From positions 3,795,123-3,859,122 of the forward strand of contig NZ_JAPEOR010000001.1 of the NCBI RefSeq assembly GCF_026341125.1: a DNA stretch of 64,000 bases, in the 5' to 3' direction. The DNA comes from Streptomyces sp. NBC_01142. Lineage in GTDB: Bacteria > Actinomycetota > Actinomycetes > Streptomycetales > Streptomycetaceae. The translations under genes and the position numbers were made by a program. Below the pieces are notes generated by a model that saw only the letters and a list, made by a program, of their open reading frames with translations, ran no database searches and had not been told where the DNA came from. Below, piece after piece: positions 35,229 to 44,000 of the stretch (its first letter is position 1; every line of letters begins with the position of its first letter).

Positions 35229-36415
35229 TCAGGCAGTCACGGCTGCGTCCTGGTCCACCGACAGTGCACCGGTCGGCGTTCCGTCCCCGCCGTGCAGATC
35301 GATCGGCAGGGACTGGTACCCCTGGAGTGAGATCGACGTCAGGCGGGCAGGCTCGGAGGCCAGCCTGAGGTCGAGGTAGCGGCGCAAGAGTGCACGAAGC
35401 GCGATCTCCGTTTCCATCTTGGCCAGCCGCGCTCCCAGGCAGTAGCGCGTCGGGCCCATGCCGGATGGCAGGGCTACATCGGCGGACTGGTGGTGAAGGT
35501 GGGCGCCGGCAACCAAGCAATGTCGTCGCCTGTGTACCTCATGCGCACTGGTGAGAAAACAGCTGGCAGAGACTGCGGGCAGCTCACGCCGAGTACCGGC
35601 TCCCACAGCACCTCAGCCAGTGGCATCCGAAGCCGCACGTCCGGCAGGCGCGACAGGATCCGTTCAACCGCCGTCGCCACCAGGAGGCCCACCACCCTCT
35701 GGGCGCCAATCGGGAGGGCGTGCTGGACAGCCGCGGCGTCTCCCGGTGCCGGTTCGGTGGCACGGCCGCCGGGCGAGGGAATGCAGCGGCTCAACTCGAG
35801 GATGGTCCTCGCAGCGGCTCAACTCGAGGATGGTCCTCGACGTGGCGGTGGCGGTGATGCCCAGGGGAGCCGGTGCACCTGGCTGGGCATGCCCGCGTGC
35901 TGGTCGGGCGGGGCGTGGTGAAGCATCCACGAGACAAGGTCGGGGCCCGCTGCCCGGGCCTTCTCGGCAACCAGCTGCTCGCAGACGCTCTTTATCGCCT
36001 CGTGGGCGCGCTTTGGACGCGAGGAGCGGCCCATGAGTGCTGGTAGCGACTGCCCAATGTCTGCGGCGTAGCGCTCGTCCATGCCGAGCACCCCCGCAGT
36101 GACGTGGACCGGTACCGGGCGGGCGTATCGCAGGACCAGGTCCTCTTGCCCGGCCGGGGCGAATTCGTCGACGAATTCGTCGACGATCTGCACCACGTAC
36201 GAACCGGTGGCTGGGCCGAGCTCACGCAGTGCCTGCTCGACGTAGCTGGGCCAGATGCTCATGCTCTCCACGTCCATAGGGAAGTTGCATGGCAATTCGT
36301 GCAAGAAGTGGCGCAAGGGGGCGAAGGCACGCTCGACGACTCAACGTCGGTTGCCAGCTTGGCTCTTGCGACGGCCGGCAGCCCTTGGAGTGCCGACTTC
36401 CGCTCAGTACTATGC
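35229..36415 (-). pseudogene. Decayed cytochrome P450 gene(s)
   Basis: From the right: RAFAPLRHFLHELPCNF, then SYVEQALRELGPATGSYVVQ and LVAEKARAAGPDLVSWMLHH in one frame to about 35925; SRTILELSR-like I-helix remains near the tandem duplication; then ALPIGAQRVVGLLVATAVER and ILSRLPDVRLRMPLAEVLWE, which look like the C-terminus of a CYP157-type protein; finally GMGPTRYCLGARLAKMETEI and ALRALLRRYLDLRLASEP, a heme loop and L-helix of another P450 style. The N-terminal 100 residues are missing. At least three frame breaks; perhaps two genes fused by deletion. Confidence 0.7.
35783..35838. repeat. 28-bp perfect tandem duplication
   Basis: Units 35783-35810 and 35811-35838 are identical (each begins GCAGCGGCTCAACTC and ends GGTCCTC). 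It lies in the P450 pseudogene near the former I-helix and shifts its frame, so it is probably one of the inactivating events. Confidence 0.85.
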
Positions 36416-36511
36416 CCTCTAGTTGATCACTCACCGTGCAGTTCCGGCCATGGTCTGTACACGCCCTCCCCAGAGTGCTCGCGCGCGCCATCAACTGAAA
36501 GGGAATCACGA

Positions 36512-37624
36512 GTGAGGCCTGCACTGGCAGTTCCCCCCATATACGCTCCCATCCCTCCCGCCGTGCACCCGAACCACGCAGCAATCGACGCCCGGACCGC
36601 AGCCTGGGCCGACACCTTCAACATCGGATCACCCGACTGGCGAAGCCGCCTCGTCACCCAGGACATCGGCGTGTTCGCCGCTCGCATCCTTCCTGAGGGC
36701 CAGGAGGAGGTCGTCTCCCTTCTCTCCGACTTCGTCATCTGGCTCTTCGGCGTGGACGACGGCTACTGCGAGGAAGGCAGTCTCGGCGACAAGCCGGGCC
36801 AGCTGGCGGCGGCCCTCCAGCGGCTGCTGCGCATTGCGCAGAACCCCGAGGTTCCCATGCTCATGGACGATCCCCTCGCCGAGGGGCTGAGGGACCTCAC
36901 GCTGCGGGTCTCCCGCTGCGGAACCGCTCTCCAGGCCGGGCGCTGGGTGGACACTCTGCGCGAATACTTCTTCGCCGTGGTGTGGGAGGCCGAGAACCGG
37001 GCCGCGGGCCGGGTCCCTGGGCTGAACGACTACGCGCTGATGCGCCTTTACGACGGCGCGACATCCGTGGTGCAGCCGTTCCTGGAGATGGGCTACGGAT
37101 TCGAGCTCCTGCCGCACGAGCGGGACAGCATGGCAGTGCGGGCCGCCTCCGAGATGACGTCGTTCATCACCACGTGGGACAACGACATCTACTCCCACCA
37201 CAAGGAGAGCCGCGGAACGAACTACTACGTCAACGTCATCCGGGTGTTGGAGCACGAGTACGCATTGAGCCCGGACCAGGCTCTGACCAGGGCAATAGCC
37301 CAACGCGACAGGGTGATGTGCCTCTTTCTGAGCCTGCGTGCGAAACTGGACGACGAGGGAAGCCCCCAGTTGCGGCAATACCTGAGTAACCTCGGCTCCT
37401 TCATCCGGGCGACCCAGGACTGGAGCGTCAGCTCACTGCGCTACACCACGCCCGACGACCCGGCCACCCTTTCCTCGTCGTTCTCCGACCAGCCGACCGA
37501 CGACAGCTCCGACCCGCTGGACATCCCGTCGATTTCCTGGTGGTGGGACCTGGTGCCTGCCTCCAGGACGGCGCCCCTGGAGCACTCCCGCGCTCCGCGG
37601 AGGCCTCGACGCGCGCCGCAGTAG
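36512..37624 (+). CDS. Class I terpene synthase
   Basis: 370 residues from GTG at 36512, with GAAAGGGAA upstream. The aspartate-rich motif is FGVDDGYCEEG (Asp82-Asp83, then Cys-Glu), a variant of DDxxD similar to the DDxxCE form seen in methylisoborneol-type synthases. The NSE triad is intact: WDNDIYSHHKE (Asn224, Ser228, Glu232). An effector-type Arg sits in LMRLYDGA, and SSLRYTTP gives the C-terminal RY pair. After about residue 318 the tail (SSSFSDQPTDDSSDPLD to APRRPRRAPQ) is low-complexity. It cyclises an isoprenyl diphosphate; chain length and product cannot be inferred. No prenyl-methyltransferase gene is nearby. Confidence 0.88.
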   Translation: MRPALAVPPIYAPIPPAVHPNHAAIDARTAAWADTFNIGSPDWRSRLVTQDIGVFAARILPEGQEEVVSLLSDFVIWLFGVDDGYCEEGSLGDKPGQLAAALQRLLRIAQNPEVPMLMDDPLAEGLRDLTLRVSRCGTALQAGRWVDTLREYFFAVVWEAENRAAGRVPGLNDYALMRLYDGATSVVQPFLEMGYGFELLPHERDSMAVRAASEMTSFITTWDNDIYSHHKESRGTNYYVNVIRVLEHEYALSPDQALTRAIAQRDRVMCLFLSLRAKLDDEGSPQLRQYLSNLGSFIRATQDWSVSSLRYTTPDDPATLSSSFSDQPTDDSSDPLDIPSISWWWDLVPASRTAPLEHSRAPRRPRRAPQ

Positions 37625-37729
37625 CAGCCCAGACAGACCCCAGGCCGCCAACTCGTGGCATGTGCGAGCGGCAGCCGATCTGGCACACGTGGGCCCCCAG
37701 ACGACACGCGTCGGTCCGGGGGCCCACGA

Positions 37730-37835
37730 TGTATCTACCGGCTCAGGCCGTGACGGTGACCTCCTTGACGCGGGCCCGGTCGTCGGCGTGGGAAGAACCG
37801 GGAGCTGCTGGAGCCCGTACAGCGAGATGGACCCC
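37730..37835 (-). pseudogene. P450 C-terminal tail remnant
   Basis: Minus-strand sequence GSISLYGLQQLPVLPTP matches in layout the end of the P450 pseudogene at 35.3 kb (TSISLQGYQSLPIDLHGG). Only the last 30 codons remain, joined to the integrase remnant. It suggests a further P450 once followed the synthase. Confidence 0.5.
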
Positions 37836-38842
37836 ACCGTGGGAATGGCATGGCCGTAGTCCAGGCCGAGGGCCTCGCGGTATGCCTTGAAACGGGAGTT
37901 GATGCGCTGGCAGCCGATCCGCAGGCCCGTTCGGACGGTCAGGCGGCCGGATTGCCGTCGGTCCCGAACTGGGACCGGACCTCGGTGAACCACTCGTCCA
38001 GGACGTCAGGGGCCCAGTCGAACACCGTCAGCACCCCGCGGCGCGTGGGCGACGAGCCCTTTTTGGCCTTGCCGAACCGCACCTGGCACCGTTCGTACTC
38101 GCCGAACTCGACCCCGTGCGGGTTCCGGCCGAAGTCGGCGGCGTCCAGCATCCGTGTCTCGTTGCGTCGGGTTCCGTAGGCGTAGGCGGTCTTGAACACG
38201 GTGGCGTCGCGGAACGCGGGCAGCCAGCCCTTGCGCCCCAGCGAGCGGATGCGAGCGACCTCGTCGTCGCAGGGGGCGAAGAAGGCGTGCAGTTCAGCTT
38301 TGGTGAACGCCCGCTTCTTCGGGTCGGACTCGTTGTCCTGGGCGTGCATCGCGGTGTTCCACTCGTGCACCACCTGGACCGGGTGAGCGCCGAAGTGTTC
38401 CTCGCAGGTAGCGGTCCATTCATAGAGGGGGTCGGTCGCGAAGTGGCAGAAGGACCGGACCGCCTCGGAGTACGAACGGATCGTCGAGCGCTTCAGATCG
38501 CGCAGTGAGCGCAGGTCTCCGAGCCACTCGTCGACCATCGCCGGCGTCCAGTTCCACGGGTAGGTTTTCACGTACGTGGTGAACACCTCACCGTGTTCTC
38601 CCGGCCTCCACGGTCGTGCGGGCCAGGTTCCGTGCCAGCTGCTGATTGGCGAACCCGGTCAGCATCGCCGTGAAGACCTGTTCCTCCGGCCGCAGCAATG
38701 CGACCCCATCGACCAGGAGCAGTCTCGCCATCCCCGGCACCGACGCGTCGAGCCCCATTGTTCCGCCACCCTCCGTCACCCGCGTTGGATGCGAGAAAAC
38801 CGCATCCGATGCGAGTCGGTGGACGATCCGCAGGTCAGTCAT
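37836..38842 (-). pseudogene. Tyrosine recombinase/integrase, frameshifted and truncated
   Basis: N-terminal part (from ATG at 38842 or 38758) reads FTAMLTGFANQQLARNLART and shifts frame near 38590 into FTTYVKTYPWNWTPAMVDEW, LKRSTIRSYSEAVRSFCHFA (SAM-like core-binding domain). The catalytic half starts FKTAYAYGTRRNETRMLDAA with the first Arg. After a stop at 37939 the frame breaks; INSRFKAYREALGLD is still recognisable, but the His-x-x-Arg and Tyr boxes are gone. Confidence 0.72.
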
Positions 38843-39095
38843 CCAGCCGGACGAGTGACATGGCTGGCGATCACGTGCCGCGACCCGCTACCGTCGCTTG
38901 CCGCGTTCGGGCTTCAACTTCCCTGGTGACGCACGAGAATCCGGCGCGTGCCGAAGTCGAATCGCAGACCGTCGAGAGTTCGCATCCAATGCAATTGGCG
39001 GCACTTGTCTCGGCGGTACAGCCGATGGCGGTAGCGGTGGCTCCGTTTCGGGGCCTACTCATCGGACTTCTGTTGTCTGACGGGTCGTCAGGATG
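38843..39095. other. Spacer between integrase pseudogene and repeat copy 2
   Basis: No gene recognised in 253 bp. Confidence 0.4.
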
Positions 39096-39230
39096 GCCGC
39101 AGTAAATGCCGATTTCACTGCGGCGGAGCCTCTACGGTGATCACCGCGACCTGCGCCCGACCCTCCGGTCGCCGCAGGTGAGGTGTACGCATTTACTGCG
39201 GCAGCGCCGGGAGGTTGGGGAGGCCGTGAC
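39096..39230. repeat. Dispersed ~115-bp repeat, copy 2, bounded by 14-bp inverted repeat
   Basis: GCCGCAGTAAATGC at 39096-39109 and its complement GCATTTACTGCGGC at 39189-39202 bracket the conserved core. The segment 39116-39230 matches 26204-26319. Copy 1 keeps only the right arm intact. Confidence 0.75.
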
Positions 39231-39341
39231 GAAGCCGCGAACGCGGCGGCATCGAGCCGCCGCGTTCGCGAACGCCAGCGCCCGCCCCACTCACGGCCGT
39301 GCGGCGGCCGACCGTAGCCACCGCCCAAGGAGCAACGCACC

Positions 39342-39569
39342 ATGTCCCGACTGATAGCCGTCGACCCGATCGGATGCGGCTGCACCGAATGCATGGCCGG
39401 CGGGTACGTCCCCCTGAACCGCGCCAACGCCGCCCACGTCGCCGCTCTGCTCACCGGCCGGCTCCGCAACCACACTGGCGCCACGTTCCAGGTCAGCGCC
39501 GACTACGAGCTGGAGCCCGGAGCCAACCTCCTCACGGCCGCCCCGCCCGGGGCGGCGCGTCACTTGTAG
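39342..39569 (+). CDS. Plasmid-type small hypothetical protein
   Basis: 75 residues starting MSRLIAVDPIGCGCTECMAG, with AAGGAG upstream (39328-39333). The DPIGCGCTEC-x4-YVPL pattern recurs among small proteins of Streptomyces plasmids and ICEs and may bind metal. Its end overlaps by ten bases the convergent DUF2690 gene. Function unknown. Confidence 0.65.
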   Translation: MSRLIAVDPIGCGCTECMAGGYVPLNRANAAHVAALLTGRLRNHTGATFQVSADYELEPGANLLTAAPPGAARHL

Positions 39570-40018
39570 AAGAGCGGACCGCAGTCCAGGGAGCTGTCGG
39601 GGAAACCGAAGTAGGTGCCGCAGATCCGGTAGTACGAGTCGTAGTTCGTGCCGACCATGTTGGACCAGTCCGTCTCGCCTCCGTTCACCGACACGGAGCG
39701 CTGCTCCTGTACGGAGATGTCGCCCCCGCCGTCGAGGAGAACACGCTGGATCACCCCTCTGGCGCCCGCGGCGCCGGCGCCGGAGGTGCGGACCCAGCCC
39801 GCGTGACAAGCGGGCGACCACCGGAGCTGATAGAAACCGCCCTTCAGGCCGAAAGACTGCAAGTTGTACGAGCCCGACTCGCAGCCCGTTCCTTGGGGCC
39901 CTTTGTTCGAGCAGGAACCGCCGTAGCACGAGGCCGCGTACGCCGACGGCGTGGTGACCACGGAATAGCCGAACAGTGCCGCTGCCGCGACCGCGAGAGA
40001 AACAAACCTCTTCAGCAC
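39560..40018 (-). CDS. Secreted DUF2690-type protein
   Basis: 152 residues from GTG at 40018 preceded by AGGAG. Signal peptide KRFVSLAVAAAALFGYSVVT, cleavage near AYAA-SC. The mature part has SCYGGSCSNKGPQGTGCESG and RWSPACHAGWVRTS, the DUF2690 pattern (GTGC...SPxCxAxWxR). Six cysteines suggest disulfides. DUF2690 proteins are secreted and of unknown function. It is divergent from an SH3-like secreted protein gene with an operator array in between. Confidence 0.8.
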   Translation of the reverse strand: MLKRFVSLAVAAAALFGYSVVTTPSAYAASCYGGSCSNKGPQGTGCESGSYNLQSFGLKGGFYQLRWSPACHAGWVRTSGAGAAGARGVIQRVLLDGGGDISVQEQRSVSVNGGETDWSNMVGTNYDSYYRICGTYFGFPDSSLDCGPLFYK

Positions 40019-40123
40019 AGTGTCTCCTACAGTGCAATGAGTCCATGTCGCTGCTTCCGCCCCGAAACTCGCGCGGCGCCGAATGTCCGTCAAGGCAGGG
40101 AGGGAAAAGCGCAGGTGCCGGAC

Positions 40124-40232
40124 GGACAATGCGCGTTGTCCGGTGGACAACGTGCATTGTGCGACGCGGACGGCCGGCGCGGGCGCCGCGTGCGAACGGT
40201 CCGGCGTTGTCCACGGACAACGCCCATTGTCC
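40124..40232. promoter_or_regulatory. Array of GGACAA-N6-TTGTCC dyads
   Basis: GGACAATGCGCGTTGTCC at 40124-40141, GGACAACGTGCATTGTGC at 40145-40162 and GGACAACGCCCATTGTCC at 40215-40232; the first two are 21 bp apart. A half-copy GCGTTGTCC at 40204-40212 abuts the third to form another dyad. They lie between two divergent genes for secreted proteins and look like operators of one regulator, not encoded nearby. Confidence 0.7.
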
Positions 40233-40354
40233 GCCGGTGAACTGGGCTTTCGCGCCTGCTGGTTGCCGGACAATCCGGGCTCCCCCAAGGTGGCGCCCAG
40301 GCGCCGGACATGACGTCGCCGGCGGCAATGGAACTCGGACATCAGGGAGACCTC

Positions 40355-40735
40355 ATGAGGTTGAAGACGACTCCGGGCGCGGCCGTCGCGGCGGTCGCCG
40401 TCCTGGCCGCTCTCGCCACCCCGCTCGCGTTCTCCCAGAGCGCGGCGGCCACCGTCCGCGCGGAGTGCGGCCGTACACCCGCCGACATCGACGGCGGCGG
40501 CTGGTACGCCACGGCGAGCGGGGCGACCAACATGCGCACCGGCGCCAGTATCTCGTGCGGCATCCGCGGTGTGACCTACAGCGGGCAGGCGCTGGACTAC
40601 CACTGCTTCGACTTCCCGCTGGCCGACGACGACTGGTCGTGGACGTATGCCCGCAATGTCAGCACGGGTGTGGAGGGGTGGATCCGCAACGACCTCCTCA
40701 CTGATCGCGGCAGCCGGCTGAGGTGTGCGGGGTAG
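40355..40735 (+). CDS. Secreted SH3-like domain protein
   Basis: 126 residues from ATG at 40355 with GGGAG upstream. Signal peptide TTPGAAVAAVAVLAALATPL, cleavage near SAAA-TV. The mature part contains TNMRTGASISCGIRGVTYSG and TYARNVSTGVEGWIRNDLL, the bacterial SH3b layout (N-R-x-G ... G-W-I). Such domains bind cell-wall peptides. Divergent from the DUF2690 gene. Confidence 0.75.
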   Translation: MRLKTTPGAAVAAVAVLAALATPLAFSQSAAATVRAECGRTPADIDGGGWYATASGATNMRTGASISCGIRGVTYSGQALDYHCFDFPLADDDWSWTYARNVSTGVEGWIRNDLLTDRGSRLRCAG

Positions 40736-41000
40736 CGAAAACCTCCGGGGCCAGGCGGTCGACGCGTAGGCGGAGAACGGGCGTTGCGGGCCTGCTCACG
40801 GCGGGGTCCTCGCCGGAACCGGCCGGCCCTCGCAGTGCCGCCGCCGACGCGTTCCGGCGGCGGCGGTCCCCCGTGCGCCCACAGGCGTCACCCGCCCGGC
40901 CGGGCGCTCTCGACCGTACTCCGCCCTCGCCGGGAGTCGCTTCCGTCCGGCCACCACCGCGCCGACCTCGCGTCGGCGACCTGTCCATGAGGAGGAGAAC
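40736..41000. other. Upstream region of the large secreted-protein gene
   Basis: No gene seen. GAGGAGGAGAA lies seven to nine bases before the ATG at 41001, a strong ribosome binding site. Confidence 0.5.
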
Positions 41001-44000
41001 ATGCACATCCGACGAAGAAGAAGACGTGGACATCACGGCAGACGGGTCGCCGCGCTGTCGGCGGCGGTCGCCGTACTCACCACGCTGGGAGCCGCCTCCA
41101 GCGCCCCTGCCCGCCCGGACCCCACCCCGGCCGCTTCCGTCTCGCCCTGGTCCTCGGCCGAACCGGCCGAACCGGCCGAACCGGCCGAACCGGCCGAACC
41201 GGCCGCCGTGGAGCGGGCCGCCGTCGCCACGGAGCGCCGCACGGAGTTGCTGGGTAAGGACTGGCGGACCTCGCGGGACCGCGCCTGGACGACGATGGGC
41301 GACGCCGACGGGTTCCACGTCACGGTGGCCGACGCCGCCGACGGATACACCTGGCGTACCGCAGCGACCCTCTCCGAGCCGGGATTCGACGCCGACCAGT
41401 GGGCGGGCAACGCCTGTCTGACGGCCTCCGGGCGCCGGGCCGTGGTGGTGTACGGGCCGCGCTCGTTCCTCAACGAGCCCGAGCTGTTCGACCGCGGTGG
41501 CTTCGCCGCCGTCGTCGACCTCGACACCGGCCGCACGACCAAGCTACCGGCCCAGGCGTCCCTCGCCTACTACAGTCCCGGCTGCGGCGCCGGTGAGACC
41601 GCGGTCCTGACCCGGCACGGTGGCAGCCGGACCGCCGAAACCAGACTGGTCACGGTGGACGCCGCCCGGGGCACCCTGTCCGGGCCCGTCACCGTGCCCG
41701 GACAGCTCACCTCCGCCGTTCCCTACGGGGGTGGGATCGCCGCCGCCGACAACGGCCGCCTGGTGCGGGTGGCGGCGGACGGCGGCCGTACCACGCTCGC
41801 TCCAGCGCGGGGGGTCCCCTTCCAGGTCAAGGCCGCGAGCGACGGTGGCCTCGTCTTCATGGACAAGAAGGGGGACCGCGGGTTCGTACGGTGGGTGGCG
41901 GGGGCCGCCGGTCCGGCGCCCGGCCCGGCCGAAGCGGTGACGCTGGCCGACGGCCCGCTGACGGCGGTGAGCGTCACCGCGGGCAAGGGCGGGCGTGTCT
42001 TCATCACCGGGAAGCCGGAGAAGGTCGCGGACCTTCCTGGTCCGGTGCGGCGGCTGACGGTGGAGAAGGACGCGTCCGTCTCCTCGCTCGGACTGGCCAC
42101 GGCTGCACTGTCGGCGCCCTCGCGGCCGGCTGGGCGGGCGGCCGACTCCGAGCGGGCGGCGCCGCAGCGGCCCGGCCGGGTCGACATGGGGTTCCTGACC
42201 ACCGGCAAGCACCTGTCCCTCGCGTTCAGTCCCGGGTCATCGCCGCCCGCGGACCTCACTTCCTCGGCGGCGCTCCATCCGAAGCTCGGCGGCTCCGCGA
42301 GGCCGGCCCCGAAGGCGGCGGCCGGTCCGGTGCACGGCGGCGACGCCGGCAATCCGGTCGAGGAGGAGCGCACCTGCTCGGTTCCGCGCAACGACCCCCG
42401 GAACCAGGCCATGCAGCCGAAACCGCGTCAGGTGGAGTGGGCCGCCGACCAGGCGGTGCGCGGGGTGCTGACCGTGCAGCGCCCGGCGAACTGGAAGAAC
42501 CTGGGCATGCCCGCGTACTCCCCGCAGGGGCTGTTCCCGTCGATCCCGCTGGAGGGCGGCGGCAATGTGCCGGCGCAGATCCTGCTGGGGATCGCCGCCC
42601 AGGAGTCGAACATGTGGCAGGCGTCGCGCATCGCGGTGCCCGGTGTGACCAGCAGTCCGCTGATCGGCAACTACTACGGGCGGAAAATCTACGACTCGAA
42701 CACCTCGGACGACTGGGACATCCACTGGGACGAGGCGGACTGCGGATACGGAGTCACCCAGGTCACCGACGGCATGCGGCTCGCCGGGCACGAGAAGCCC
42801 GGTGAGACGGCTCTGCCTTATCAGACCCAGCGGGCCGTGGCCCTGGACTTCGCGGCCAACGTCGCGGCCGGCCTGCGGATCCTGCAGGGCAAGTGGAACC
42901 AGACGACCCGAGCCGGGATGCGGATCAACAACGGCGACCCGTCGAAGATCGAGAACTGGTTCTACGCGCTCTGGGCCTACAACTCCGGCTTCTACCCCAA
43001 GGACGGCACCGATCCGCTGTCACCCCCGTGGGGCCTCGGCTGGGCCAACAACCCGGCCAACCCGAGCTACCCCGCGAACCGGGCGGCCTTCCTGGAGCTC
43101 AGCTACGCCGACGCCGCCAAACCACAGAACTGGCCCTACCCGGAGAAGGTCCTCGGCTGGGCGGGCCACCCCGTCGAGATCCTCGAGTCGCCGGGCAACC
43201 TGGTCTCCGGCTTCCGGGCTGCGTGGTGGAACGGCACCGCCACCACATCCGTACTCAACCGGCAGGCCGTGAAACCTCCCGTCAACCAGTTCTGCGACGC
43301 CTCGAACAACTGTGACCCCGACGGCTCGTACAAACCGAACGCCCCCGGCGTCGAGAACGCGCCGGCGGGACCCTGCGCACACACCAACGCGGCCGGTCAG
43401 TACGACCTCAAGTGCTGGTACCACAACTCCAACGAGTGGAAGAAGGACTGCAGTTACAGCTGCGGGAACGAGCTGCTGCGCTTCAGCCCCGGTTACGCCT
43501 ACCAGGACGACGGGGTGGCCTATCCGCCCAACTGCGTCGAGACCGGGCTGCCCGCCAACGCGATGATCATCGATGATGTGGCCGACGACGTGCCCTCGGT
43601 CCGTCCCGGGTGCGAACGGCCATGGTCGAACACGGGAACATTCAAGCTGACGTTCGCCCCCGACTCGGCCGGAGACTTCCCCTCCAAGGTCGACTTCCAT
43701 CAGCTGGGCGCCGGTTTCGGGGGGCACTTCTGGTTCGCGCACACCCGTAAGGCGTCCGACAGGATGAAGGTCACCGGCACCTGGACGCTCAGCCACGCGA
43801 TGGACACCGCAGCCCGCGTCTTCGTCCATCTGCCGGACCACGGCGCGCAGACCAAGAAGGCAAAATACGACATCCATACCGCACAGGGGATACGGTCCAA
43901 GGTCATATCCCAGCCGAGCGGAAGGAACCGCTGGGTACCCCTCGGCATCTACATGTTCAGCGGCGTGCCGAAGGTGACGCTGACCAGCGTGACCTCGGAC

